The notes: generated by a model not told the origin, from the letters alone. A DNA stretch of 64,000 bases from Kuschelorhynchus macadamiae (GCA_030620095.1 JAUTXW010002096.1:310001-374000), one strand, 5' to 3'; shown: positions 35,405 through 48,369, numbered from the stretch's first letter. Numbers and translations are program-made.

Positions 35405-37985
35405 CCTATTAACTGGCTCTTTCTAAGAGTTTGGCTGTTTTTGTGTTGGAGTATGGAGGTTTTAATTTAAATCCATTCAGAATAGGCTGAATGTTACCTC
35501 TATACTACACTACACACAAGAAAGTCAAACTATTCTCAGAATTTTATAATTTAATATACCTACTATACATTTGTAGTGTATATGTTCCACAGTTTGATAG
35601 CATACTCATGAATACCCAGCCAAACTACAAAAAATATCTTCTAATTTCTATTAAAATGTTATCTTACATATTATTTATTTAAATGCTATAAGCAAAAAAA
35701 AAAAAAAAGATAATTACGGATTTGTAAGTTAGGAATATTTAGTTTAGTAATCTGAGGACACGAATAAAAAATATGTTCATTTCTACATTTGGTTATATAT
35801 GTGGTTCAAAAGTAAAAACATAATTATTTCATATTTTAACCAACTCGAGCACATAATTTGAATGTTTGTTTTTTTTTAATCTAATCAATGCTTAAATATA
35901 TTAATTAGACTACAAATATAGTTAGTTCGTTCTGTTAGCAACTAAGCAACTACATTTTATATAATAAAAGATCTATGGGTTTCTTCAATAAACCATTACT
36001 GTAGATAGATACTATTTTCCTAATCTTAAAAATGTATATGAAGATATTGTAATAAAAGTAAATACCATTTATGTAAATGCTATTATTTCCTAATAAATTA
36101 CTAACCCACAAACAGAGTTTTTTATATTTTCTCTTGCTATCTTTTAGACCTATCAGAAGAATAAAAAATCCCATCAGAAACTTGCAAAACATTTTTTATT
36201 TTTGTAAAAGCATAACAATTTTTTCATCTGCCTAGACTAGAAGTTAAACCATTAGTAGAACAATTTTCATTTTACTGACATTGCAATTCTAAGATTTCTA
36301 ATTTTCAAACGAGACCAAATATATTTAGAATTTGGGGATATTTTTTAAAATTTTGTATTATTTTTATTTTAGTTTATTTTTTTCTGATCTTTATAACAAA
36401 TTGCAGAAGTTGGAATCAAAATAAAGAAAAAAAAACACTCTTCTACCCAGATATACCTGAAAATATTTCATGACTAAAGAAATAAATTGTTCATAAAAAG
36501 CTATTTGTAATTTTGCAAAAAGGAGTAGAAACAATTATAATAATTGGAATAGCATGCTATGCTTTCCAAATTTTTAGCTAATATTTTATTTCCGAGAGTT
36601 TTTCTATACATGTAGCTATGCCTACTATCAATTCATTCTGTTGTCAGAAAAATAGCTAAGTGAGTCTGAATAAAAGTATAATTATCGTGCTTATTCATGT
36701 TTTGTGCTATGGCAGAATTATAGTACATTTAGGTACCTACTTTACTTTTAAATTCTATACAACTGTTCCTATTTTCTCAACAGTTTGAGGGAGAAGGGTT
36801 TTCGCCCGCTCAAGGCGTATTTTGTTTTTTATACAATGGACTATTTTGCATACCCGATATAAAAATGATAAACTACATTTGAGGACGTTTAAAGGCATGC
36901 AGGCAATTTAATAAAATTGTTTATTTTGAAATGAAATGTCCAGTTAGGTATACCTTACTAAATACCTATATGAAACATCAATTCGTTTTCTTTGCGTAGG
37001 GTCAAATAAATCTATATATTTCCATTTTTTAGAATAAAACAATTTTGAGATAAGAAATCCTTTGCAAAATTTAGTATTAGGCACAATTTTTTGCCACTAA
37101 GAATGATAATTTGATTGATTTTTTTGTTACGTGACAAAAAACAACCAATAACGGTGTGAATTCTTATCAATGTTTTTCCATTTGCCCAAATCTACCGATT
37201 ACTTAGTTTTTCGAACATGATGGGTATTAAAATATTTTAAACGTTATTTAAAAGAAAAACCATAGAATCTGATAAAAAATAAACGAAAGACCATGCGAGA
37301 GATTATAAATTTTTATTTATCTGACGTCATTGACAACGCGCAATCGGAATTCCATTTTCTTTGACGTCATTGCGCTCTCTCTTTTATTAAAAAATATTGA
37401 AAAATTCGGGCCGACCTCTTGCGGTAGGGGTTCAAACTTTACCTATTACCAACTGCACTTGCCAACCTAACCTATTCTCCGAAAAATATTCCAAGATTTT
37501 AGTAATTATCATAGGTGATAGTTTGGAAAAAAACTACTGTTCTTCGGATCAATTTTTTTCAGAAATGTACCTATATGTATGCTCTCCAATTTGAGTATTT
37601 TAGAATTTGATGAAATTACTTCTGAGCATAGAAAATCTCAAGGTTAGTACCGCTATTGTTTTCGAAAAATTACTAGACATATAAACAGATTTTTTTTACT
37701 TTTAGAGGCTAAAATGAAAAATTCAACATACTCAATTTAGTTTAGAAGTATTTTAGAAGATATGTGTTAAACTCTGATCGTCAAATTCCTTTTTATAACT
37801 TCGCAGACTATCACAGAAAACCTATTTTTGATCATTTTACGCCGTATTTTCTCAATGCTAACTGATTGCAACTGCCCCCTTAACACAGGGAATGTAAAAG
37901 ATAGATAGAATAGCAATAAGTAAAAAAAATAAAAATGATATGGAAAAACAAAGAAAAAAATTTATATCTGGAGCTACAGGGGAAG
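35403..37985. other. AT-rich non-coding stretch with two CRE-like sites
   Basis: TGACGTCA occurs at 37322-37329 and 37362-37369, exactly 40 bp apart, followed by a plus-strand open frame (37397-37594) with no recognisable family. Otherwise I see no gene. Confidence 0.4.
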
Positions 37986-37989
37986 AAGA

Positions 37990-38460
37990 TATTTTAAAGA
38001 CATCGGTTTAGAAGATTTGGGTAATAAATAGACGAAATTTTGTTTTCGCAACAGTGAATATTTAATATTTTCTTCTACTGTAACTTTTGTAGGATTTAGA
38101 GTATCGATGTGGAGTTTTCGGTAATAAATAGGATATTATAATTTAAAAGACATAATCTTCCTTAATTGGTCCTAATGTATTTTTTTGAACGGGTTTTACT
38201 ATTTTATGAAATTTTTTGACAATTTGTCATGTTTCCAGTATACGTTATACAGAGGAAGTAGGACATTTTTTCTTTAGATATTCTCTTTTACGGGTTTTAT
38301 TTTTTTTTCTAGTGAAACATTTCGGTATAAGACACCGACTTAGAAAATTTAGGTAATAAAAAGGCAAAATCTTTTTTTCGCGACCGTGAATTTTTCAATT
38401 TGTTTTCTTTACTGAATCTTAGTAGGATTCAAAGTATCGATTTAGGATTTTCGTTAATAG
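37990..38460 (+). repeat. Diverged direct repeat, period about 332 bp
   Basis: 'ACATCGGTTTAGAAGATTTG' (about 38000) and 'ACACCGACTTAGAAAATTTA' (about 38332) begin matching passages that both continue to 'GAGTATCGAT' or 'AAGTATCGAT' and 'TTTTCG.TAATA..TAGGAT'. Confidence 0.7.
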
Positions 38461-38469
38461 GTAGGATTT

Positions 38470-38890
38470 TTCTTGTAACTTTTGGAAGCGTGATTTATTA
38501 AAATATAATATGACAGCTGTCAAGCAAATTATTTTTTCCTCGTGACTTTAAACTGCTTTAAATTTTTAAATACAGTTTTTACAGTCCCATGTAACTTTTA
38601 GTGGTATATTTTCTTTGATATTTTGTCAGCTGTTAAATAAATATTCCCCGTAACTTTTAAACTGATAAAATTCATAAATACGGATTTCACAGTTCTATCT
38701 AAGCTTTTATGGTGTAATATATTAAAAAAATTATTTTGACAAATGTTAAAAAAACCGTTTTTTCCTGTAACTTCTAAACTACTTAAAATTTTTAAATACG
38801 GGTTTCACAGTTCCATGTAACTTTTAGTGGCAAAATTTATTTGAAAAAATATTTTGACATCTGTCAAAAACAACTGTTTTTTCCCTGTGA
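38470..38890 (+). repeat. Imperfect tandem units of about 110-118 bp (about 3.5 copies)
   Basis: The order 'TTTTGACA..TGT(C/T)AA', 'TTTTTCC..GTAACTT.TAAACT', 'AAATAC(G/A)G.TTT.ACAGT' and 'CTTTTA(G/T)(T/G)GG' repeats, with ACAGT landmarks near 38580, 38688 and 38806. Confidence 0.7.
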
Positions 38891-39185
38891 CTGGTAAAAT
38901 TTTGCCTATCCAATATAGCAAATCAAAATGGCCGTCTAATTAAATGTTTAAAAAGTTGGAAAAATTCCGTTTCCTAGAATTAAAACTATTTTATGAAGGA
39001 AAATAATAAATATCACAATTGACTTTTTTATAGATTATGTAAATAAATGTACAAAAAATAAAAATTATAAAATATAAACAATAAATGAAAAGAAAATTTA
39101 AAAGATGGTGGGTACGTACGTATGTATGTCCCCTCAATAATCAGTTATCAAAGACTCATCTTATCGCTTTCATAATATATACATA

Positions 39186-39765
<580 letters not shown>

Positions 39766-40012
39766 GTTCGGCATGACAATCGGATTTTCCGATCCTGGTT
39801 CGTTAAACAACAACCTACTACTAAAGCCGCCATTTTCCGAATCTGTCAGTTCTTGAGTTTTTGGTAATATCTAAATTTACTGCCTTGGAGTTTCATTTCG
39901 TAAGATAAAAAATAGTTTTGATTACTTGAAAGCTAAGCCATGATATATTAGCATATGCATCATACCGTAAATATTCAACAGATGCCAAAATATTCAAGAA
40001 AATCATGAAAAC

Positions 40013-40072
40013 ATGGAACCTCCAAATAGGCAGCGAAGATACGAAACTCGTAAATCCTTCAAATTAAACAAG
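40013..40072 (+). CDS. Candidate first coding exon, unknown protein
   Basis: ATG at 40013 opens 20 codons, MEPPNRQRRYETRKSFKLNK, ending at donor AAG|GTAAGC (phase 0). A less AT-rich stretch precedes it. The 41899 segment starts in phase 0, so the two could be spliced. The family is not recognised; the joined reading vaguely resembles Myb/SANT-like (zeste-type) N-termini. Confidence 0.35.
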
Positions 40073-41898
40073 GTAAGCTAATCTGTTTAAAAAATATTAT
40101 CTATGTCATATTATTACGAAACCTGTATATTTTAATTATTAATGAATCATTATTTTTAATTCAGTGAATTCTTCTTTCTTGATCATTTTGTTAGAAGTAC
40201 GGGAAAACATAAAACTCTATCCTCAAAATGTACTTCTTTTGAAGAAATATTTAACAAAGTTGTGAATATTCTGTTTAAATATTAATTACATTATTTGCTA
40301 TATGGTACAAAATTCTATATTACGTATTTTATTTTTAAAATAAAAGGGACCTATGTTAATATGTATTCCATCTATTCTAATCCAGCACCGCGGCTGTTAT
40401 GCAACCACATAAACATCCAGTGTTACCAATGCTCCGACACGAAAATATCCACCATTCCTCTCAAAATATCCGATTTTTATCCGATTTTTGTTCAAAAACC
40501 TCCCAAATAGGGATGAACGGAAATGAATTAGCTGAACACTTCTCGATAAAATTAAATTATCGATAGGTATACCTTAAAAAAAAGTTTTTATATTGTTAAA
40601 TATGTAGACCACTTATTAACTATAAAAAATTCTGTATATTGTTTTTTTAAATTTGCTGTTCGGAATTACAGAAAATATACCAATTAAACCTTTGACCGAA
40701 ATGATCAGAAACTAAAATTTTAGTATATTTTACAGTGTTGCCATATTTTTTCATGATTATGATTAAATACTTTCTTTAATATAGACTCCGAATACTTTAC
40801 AGCAAACCTAACCAATACTAGCCTAACCTAATATGTATTTTTTACTATAGATTTTAGTTAAAAAAAAATAAAAAGTCACGGCCTGCACGGGACGGGGATC
40901 CATTGCATCCAAAGTTGAATGTCTTGCCACTTGTTTAACGAACTTACTCTGATATCTCTAATAATTAAGCAAAATGCCGCGATCAGCAACACTGAGAATA
41001 TACAGGATTTATGCGTTCTTGAAATAATCTTCAATGTGTCCGCATCTTAGATGTCCGCATTAAAAACGTGACGGAAATTAGCCAATCAAATTAGTAATTG
41101 TATTCCGGATCCGTGTCGCTTAGGTTTATTTAAATTTAGTATAAACCACAGTCATAATCAGGTACTTGAAAAAAGTATGTACAGGTAGAATAATACAAAA
41201 ACTAGGAATAAAAGAACAAAGAACAAATAGTATTTTTTATATATATAAAAAAATCAAGGAATAACAAGTGTTGGATATTTGCTTCGAACATCCGTCTTTC
41301 ATTTGTTATTTATTGCCATTTAAATAATGCGTTAGAGAAGGATGGCAGTCCTAAATAAAACACATATGTGTCAGTTTCGCAACCCGTTTTAATAGGGAGG
41401 AGCAAGAAGTATCGACTCGACAGATATTGCGCAGTTGCCGACTGTACCTTTTCAGTCTTCCCGAAATTTGTATTAAATTTTCCGATTGTCGTCCTTTGTT
41501 TTGTATAGTCTATATTTGAACCCAAAAATCCGTCAAATATCCACTTTTTACTAAAATATCCGAAAAAACGAAATATTTTAAAATCCGAAAAAAATCCACT
41601 CACTCTGAAAATATCCGCAAATCGGATTTTAATCCGCTAATTGGTAACACTGTAGACATCATACATTTATCCGCCTTTGAAACGGAGCGCGCCTTCCACA
41701 GAAAAATAATATAATAATATAGGCGAAATGCGTTCCTCGGGAGAACAAAGCGTTTTAAACTTAGAGTAAGAATAAAAATCTTACTCTAGGTTGTAATTGC
41801 CCGTTGTTACTGGGGAATGGCCCTCCCTATTTTAAGAATAGGCAGTATTTTATTTATTTTGGTCTCTCGTAACCTAACCTAACTTCTTTAGTTCACAG

Positions 41899-42009
41899 AT
41901 ACACAGTAAACAAGTCGAACAGCTGATGGATCACTTGCGGAAACATAACAGTGGTTTAATAATGGTGTATTTAAGTATTGCAAAATTGAACATAAATACC
42001 AGTAACTAG
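41899..42009 (+). CDS. Candidate exon, possible Myb/SANT-like start
   Basis: After an acceptor-like TTAGTTCACAG, the phase-0 frame reads IHSKQVEQLMDHLRKHNSGL, then IMVYLSIAKLNINTSN, and stops at 42007-42009. 'KQVE.L.D....H' resembles the first helix of insect Myb/SANT-like (zeste-type) DNA-binding domains. The domain is not completed, so the gene may use an earlier donor or be broken. Confidence 0.3.
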   Translation: MHSKQVEQLMDHLRKHNSGLIMVYLSIAKLNINTSN

Positions 42010-43122
42010 GAACCAATTTAAGAATAATATTTTCTATTGATGGAAAGACTAAAGAAGCAATAAGGGCAGTTGATTCTAGATTATCATAATACTGTTACAG
42101 GTAGGCATGAATTTGTATATTTTTAAGCAAATAGAATGTACTTGCTAAAATTATATTTTATTGTCTATGTCGAGGTCTATGTATAACTTGTAAACAAAAG
42201 TATTCCTTAACAGGTATTATCAAAGAAAATTTATAGTGGAAGCTATTTTCTTTGGTATTATATATTTTCACTGTTGAGGGCGAAATGAAATAATCTTTGT
42301 TTTTCTTTAAAAGAACTATAGTTGGAATTATATAATGTTATAATTATTAGAGTAGGGAAATAATTAATTATATTATATTACACAGTATGTGGTGTATGGC
42401 ACATTTATTGATTATAGCAATATTTTTACTTTTTTGCAGAATATGACCCTAAAAAGAAGGGAATGATACAAGAAATGATGTCAAGTATTTGATACAGTAT
42501 TTTCATTTACCTTTCACATACTTAGTCAATATAAGGAAGAACAATCACCGAAGCACAATTGCAAATTCCTCGATAAGCTATTTTGTTGATTCAAATTTCA
42601 ACTCGACCATTTTGATTGTAGAAGATATATACCTGTGTAAGTATTAATTGTGATTATTTTTTTTTATAAAGAAACTTACTATAATATTAGACTTAAACAG
42701 CTGCAAACAGAATTTAACACTTGAAACCTTGTTTAATTTGACTAATTGTTTTTGCACTGATATTCTGTCGGAAAACAGCAGCAAGATAATGTATAGCAAC
42801 TCAACTGATGAATGGTCCACTTATTTTTTTATTGTGTCATCCATTAAACTTTGTGCTAGACACCTCATTATGTTTTATATGTTTGTCTAATTTCTTACAG
42901 TGTGATACAAATATGTTTGAAGTGTTTGTTTTTCCTTGGGTTTTGCTAATTGCAATTTTTAATGTGTATTTTTAAATTAATCTTTTGTTCAAATCTATGA
43001 ATCGCTTTTGAAGATTCACATCACAATAAAAATATTCTATTTAAAAAAAATAACTATTATATGACTTAATAGGTTCATTATGTTTAATGGAATTTATTTG
43101 TTTATTCCTATGTAAAATTGTA
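42010..43122. other. Non-coding or weakly exon-like stretch
   Basis: TTTTTTGCAG at about 42440 is followed by a short frame YDPKKKGMIQEMMS, and 42505-42640 is open in two frames before a GTAAGT at about 42637. These could be further exons of the gene starting at 40013, but the frames do not join cleanly. Confidence 0.3.
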
Positions 43123-43631
43123 CAGGGTGCCTGATTATATTTTAAATGGTACGTACCCTAGAGGCCTTATGCTATGAGTTATCAGAAAACTTTAAATACA
43201 AATGTTTTTGGGTTTGAACAAAATCATCATTCATTAATCATTCTTGCCGATTAAAAATATACTAGGTTTAAACTTCATCTTTAAAGATAGTAGAGAAATT
43301 TTAGAAAAACCCTGCCATAAGAGGCAATGTGTAAGAGATTTGCTTCTTATGATAGGGTTTTTCTTAAATTTCTTGATTATCTTTAGAGATAAAGGTCTTA
43401 AACCTAGTCCATTATTAATAATCAGCAAGAAGAGACCATTTGAGGTGTATCTATTATACAGGGTGTGCCTTTTAAAATAACGCAGTCGATGCCCATTTGC
43501 TAAATTTCCGATTATCTTTTGTTTGTTTTTCTTGTAAATTGACCAAACCTAAACACTTTTATATTTAAAGTTTTTTGATAACTCATAATAAAGTCTCTAG
43601 GGTACTGTTTAAAATATAACCAAACATCCTG
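43123..43631. mobile_element. Nested hairpin MITE with TA target duplication (mariner-type)
   Basis: The element starts CAGGGTGCCTG and ends CATCCTG, flanked by TA on both sides (43121-43122 and 43632-43633). The outer arms (43123-43220 and 43546-43631) are imperfect reverse complements. An inner pair (about 43261-43323 and 43347-43409, 'ACTAGGTTTAA' to 'TTAAACCTAGT') forms a second hairpin within it. It is non-coding. Confidence 0.75.
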
Positions 43632-43857
43632 TACATAAAATATCAGATGTGTTAAAAATAAAAAAAAAACTACATTAATATACATAAAATAACAAAAGTG
43701 AACCAAACTTAATTTTACAGAAAAAATTATATACTATATACATTATACCTATATCATGAAGAAACCTTATTTTTTGTAAGTTAAGTTAACTGTGTTTACC
43801 ATTTTTGACCAGAAGAGGTTATTTCAAATCCATTATTACGTAATTCTGTTAGGTACT

Positions 43858-43881
43858 GCGTCCCCCTCCCCCCTTCCCCCC
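43858..43881 (-). other. G-quadruplex-capable tract at the array unit boundary
   Basis: The minus strand has three runs of five to six G separated by one or two bases, the longest of which can supply two tetrad runs. The tract opens unit A and recurs at 50213 and 56566 at the exact start of units B and C. Confidence 0.6.
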
Positions 43882-45592
43882 ATTCAGTAACAGGAGTCTA
43901 GGGACGCCCCTACGGTCTAGCACTAAGTTTATAGCCTAGAGGATGTTAATGCAGGTCTTCAATAAGTTGTTTTACAGAGTGTTTTGTAAAACACTTGTAA
44001 AAAAAAGTTTTCCTTGTTTTTTTTTTTAATTCTTTAGTTTTTTTTTGTACAGGTTGTTTTCAATGTTGTAAATTTTTTTTAAACATGTTTTTTTTTGTCA
44101 ACTTTTGCATCCCTTATACTATTATTTCTTACCTCAGTTATGAATAAAGGTAATGTCTCTAAATTTATAAATGCGACTGTTGTACAGGGCTTTCATTTAT
44201 ATTTTGACACTACATCTTTAATTATAGAAAATTAAAAAAAAAACTTTAATTTCAAAATGTGTAGGATTATTCCTGTATTATTCTTAGACCTGGTCTAAGA
44301 ATATCAAATATTTCTAAAAATTATTGAAAAGTAGAAAAAACTGCATAACATGGATTTTTTAAATGTGACACCTCGAATATTATTATCTAATTAAATTAGT
44401 CTTTTCATACCGATTATAAATATATGAGTTCAGAGAGAGAGAGAGAGAGAGGACTAATATCTTTGCCTCTTATGAAATGGCTTTTATCAATTTTTTGGAT
44501 AATCTTTAAAGATAAAGGTACCGAACCTGATATAATTGCTAACTTCAGATTCATTTAATGTTGCATTAAATGGGGCCAGCTAAAAAAAATATAGGTTATG
44601 TAATTTCTTCTATTCAGTAATATTTTGTATTCTTAGAAGATAATAGTGAAAAAATCCTAAAATTATTGTGTTTTTATTTTCTATAGTTAAAGCTGTATCT
44701 AGATGTCAAAATATAAATAAAAACATTATACTTATAAAAAACTGTTCTGCATATTTTTTACTTTGAACTAACTTCAAACTCATCATTAGAATTCATTAAT
44801 ATCTATGTAAATTTAAATAATAACAGACCTTTTTACCATTATTTAATAAGTTTCATTAATTTTTAAACTCTCAAATGACCTTTTGATCTGATGGATCATG
44901 AAAGTTAGTTTAAAGTAAAAAGTTCACAATAGAATGGGATAAGAAACAATTGTTTGATGCATACGGGAGCTGAGAAAAACAACACATCCACAAAAATTTA
45001 CATTTTGGTGAAAACACCCTTTATATAAAAAAAGTTTTTTGGTATTCGGGTGTGAATTATCCTGGGTAGAAAAGAACAATATAATATTTCGTTTTGTAAT
45101 AGTCATTGTGTGTGTATAAACATTTTGTGAAAATGACAAGGGCTTAGATAATACTCTGTGTAACAGATTTCTTGTGGCCTTTTGCATTTTCGAAGCGATA
45201 AATCCAACATCTAGTGCTAGGCATTATCGAAAACCACAACTCAATATATAAATTCTGGTTGAAACTTAGTAAACTTGAATTTTGTCTACAAATTTGGACA
45301 TCAGTATCTAAAATTAATTAATTAATGTAGGGTTTATGGTTATATTGAATAAAAAAAATTGGGTTGAGGTACTATACATGCTGTTGGTTACAAACACAAG
45401 TTTAAAAAGCCATATTTATATGGATATTCTTCATATTTTCTTAAGGGGAATATGCTTCTTAAGTATTGCTTTTAATTTTTAACGAAAATTGGAAATATAC
45501 CTATTTTATCAATAATGAAGTTTTTTTAATAGCATATTTACAGCTGATTTTTCGAAAAGCAATTTTTTTACAATATTTTTTCTTCTTTTTAG

Positions 45593-45761
45593 GTATTTCA
45601 AGTCACAGTGTGAGTCCTTTGGACCCTTTGTAAAAGAAAATGGTGTGTACTTACATATCACCAGAAATCAGCAGCAATGGAAACTAATTTCAGCTTGTAA
45701 CAACTTGAACAATAAAAACATGTCCATTTGTAATATTTTTTTATTTAGTGACAAATATTGA
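45593..45761 (+). CDS. Last-exon-like segment (unit A)
   Basis: A strong acceptor (T-rich tract then TTTTTAG at 45592) is followed by an open frame: one base, then YFKSQCESFGPFVKENGVYL, HITRNQQQWKLISACNNLNN and 15 more residues to TGA at 45759-45761. The protein-like composition over the first 40 residues, and AATAAA at about 45710, suggest a terminal exon whose true end may be at that signal. Identical copies are at 51948-52116 and 58300-58468. The family is not recognised and no upstream exon was found inside the unit. Confidence 0.3.
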
Positions 45762-46985
45762 TTTTCACTATAAAATATCGCAACACTTTAAAAAAAAATT
45801 AAAGAAGTTCCAGTCAATTTCATAATATTCATAATATAATTTCATTTATATCTTAAAGATTTATGACTATACTTAAATCTAAAAAAATAATTATATTTAG
45901 GCGTTTTATAGATACAGATTTACAGGGATATAGAAAGTTAAGAGATTGATACCATTATGAAATTAGTTATGGGTGGTATTATATATGAATCTTTAAACAA
46001 ATTTCCAAAAGTTAAGGTATGACGTAGAAATATTTATTTTTCAGTTCCAACTGTTTCTTTTGGTAGTTATGTAAACTCTCCAAACGTCAATTTTTAGTTT
46101 TTAGACGATAAAATTACTCTATTAGGTATAGGATCAACTGTGCAGTAATTTTATTATTTTTAATGCAATGAAAAAAATGCAAAGTAAATTTTCTTCTTCC
46201 CAATCATATGGTAATTATCAGTATCTTTGAAAAATATAGAGTGACAAAATATCTATTTTTATTAAATGAATACCCTGTCTATTTTTTACACCTATGAAAA
46301 GCTAAAAAATATCTTTCCAAAAAACTTCATGCCAAATTTTCTGATATACCCACCTATGATGTTTAAAAAACTAAAATTAATACCTTCCTGCAAATGGCCA
46401 TATTATTTTTGAATATATAAATTTCGTAACAGTTACAAATAGAGTATTTCTTAAAAGGGCTTCTTTATACAGAGCATTCCATATAAAAAATTACACTGTG
46501 TGTAATATTTTTTAGTACGAGAAATAATAAAAATATTAGAGAGGGACTACTTTAGATGGCAATCAATTTTCCCTCGTACAGATTGTCTGCATATTCAAAT
46601 AATTTATTAGGCCGTCATTTACTTTTGTCATACAAGATTCGGACTAAAATTTTACCAGTCTGTCTCTGTTTCTCACTTGAGTTTTATGCAATTTTATTTC
46701 ATTAGGCCGCCATTTTGTTTCGCCATGTTCTATATACCAAAATGTCTCCATTCCGTTGAAAACTTAAATTCAACTGGATAAGTAGTTTTTAAGCTATGCT
46801 GCGTACAGACTGACAAGTGGGAAAACATGGGGCCCAAGCACCCTAAAATGCAAAGTTCTGCAAAATTTTAAAGGGTTAATTTTTCATTTTTTACTCTTTT
46901 AAACTGTCCTAACACTGGAACCTGTGGTGGAAGATAGATCAAAATACAAGAGTTCTAACCACACTACACCACAACTTGTTACGTT

Positions 46986-47026
46986 CTGGACGCGCGTTTC
47001 GCTAACCAAGTTAGCATCATCAGCAG
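46986..47026 (-). ncRNA. Hammerhead ribozyme, unit A, minus strand
   Basis: Read on the minus strand: CTG (stem I), CTGATGA (47023-47017), stem II GCTAAC/GTTAGC with loop TTG, GAAA (47000-46997), stem III in ACGCGCGT, the GTC cleavage triplet (46991-46989) and CAG closing stem I. All invariant core positions of the hammerhead are present. Confidence 0.85.
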
Positions 47027-47061
47027 ATGATATAAACTGTTTGACTGACTGAGTTTATCAT

Positions 47062-47102
47062 CTGCTGATGATGCTAACTTGGTTAGCGAAACGCGCGTCC
47101 AG
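47062..47102 (+). ncRNA. Hammerhead ribozyme, unit A, plus strand
   Basis: CTG (47062-47064) pairs with CAG (47100-47102) as inner stem I. CTGATGA is at 47065-47071. Stem II is GCTAAC (47073-47078) with GTTAGC (47082-47087) and loop TTG. GAAA is at 47088-47091. Stem III lies in the self-complementary ACGCGCGT (47091-47098). Cleavage is predicted after C47099 (GTC). Outer stem I could continue GTT (47054-47056) with AAC downstream across an internal loop. This is a full type I consensus with a very short stem III, as known for PLE and retrozyme hammerheads. Confidence 0.88.
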
Positions 47103-48345
47103 AACGTAACAAGTTGTGGTGTAGTGTGGTTAGAACTCTTGTATTTTGATCTTTTAAACTGATCTAAATGCTGGTGGTTGCCCTTCTTCAATAAGGACTT
47201 TTATTTATTTTAAACTTTATAATTAAATGGTAAAAGTATTAACTTCTATATGTTTATTTTTCTAATGATTTAATAAATCCTATTATGTATTTTAATAATT
47301 TTAACACAGAATAAGTGTGTAACTTATTTTATTAAGACCATATTACCATTTTATTAAAAATCGTCTTAAAATAAACAATACATTTGGAAAAATAAAAAAC
47401 ATATTCTTATTACCAATTCATTAGATAAATATAGAAAACAAATGTATTAGAAATTAAAGTTGGAAGTTTCATTTTGAAAAAATATTTAATTCTGAATAAA
47501 TATAACATTTTGACTAGTCTAAAACTAGTCCACTCTAATAAAGATATGTATGCATTTATCACTACAGTACATTGAATTTGTAGACAATAAAGAAAAAAAA
47601 CTTAAGCTCTATCTAAAAATATGGCTTACTAAAGTATTCAACAACTGTCTGTTAAAATGATTAGATTTTAGTTTAATGTTGATTCTTTAACAAATGTTTG
47701 CTTATGTATTATGTTATGTATCTTAAAATAGTTATTTCCTACCTCGAAATACCTGACAGTGTCTTTAAGAATATCATATTCTCTAATGTCTCTAAAATAT
47801 CTGGAAATACAAGTGCAAAAATATTATATTACGCCTTTATAATAACATTAAAATCTGTTCTGGAAAAGCACAATATAATATCCACTAAAATGTTCACTTT
47901 TTTCACTGCACTCACATGTAGCTATTAATTGAAGTCAAATTTAGGTCTCTTGAAATCACCACTTATTTGTTAACTTCTGTTTTATTAGAATATTAGTAGG
48001 TATTAGGTACAATATTATTCACCATCACCAATTGATGCCAACAATGCTGCTATATCTTCCATTTTAGAAGTATAACAAACACAAGTATTAAGGATCTCCA
48101 GGCAGACCTTAGTAGCTTCAGATTTTTAACTCTTCATCACCTTTTAATTATTTCCAAGATATTAAAGTATACTTAATTAATTAGGCCAAACAAATGTGTC
48201 GTGTTTTGCTCAACGTCAAGAAAATAATTTTTAGGTTAACAGTAATTGTCAAATCGTAATGAAAAACTGGCCTACTTGACCTCAAAAAATACATGCAATT
48301 TTCCATTTAAGAAATGGATGCTACTTACAACCTTTGTCAGTTGTT

Positions 48346-48369
48346 TCGCTAAATCACGTGATTTAGCGA
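48346..48369. repeat. Perfect 24-bp palindrome centred on CACGTG
   Basis: TCGCTAAATCAC and its exact complement meet at CACGTG (48355-48360), an E-box sequence. It sits at the left border of the PLE-like palindromic element. Copies are at 54701-54724 and 61026-61049. Confidence 0.9.

Larger units (their letters stand above)
46937..47151. repeat. Perfect 96-bp inverted arms (46937-47032 and 47056-47151)
   Basis: By eye the two arms are identical reverse complements over 96 bp, separated by 23 bp. Each contains one complete hammerhead. The outside flanks share 'CTTTTAAACTG' (46896 and 47151) and a similar continuation, which may be a long target duplication. Copies are at 53292-53506 and 59617-59831, the last with one mismatch near its left end. 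Confidence 0.95.

Noticed and set aside
37322..37369. Two TGACGTCA sites 40 bp apart
   Set aside because: CRE-like, but no gene start with support follows, so no regulatory claim is made.
41868..41884. AACCTAACCTAAC resembling insect telomere repeat
   Set aside because: Only two to three units; too short to be a telomeric tract.
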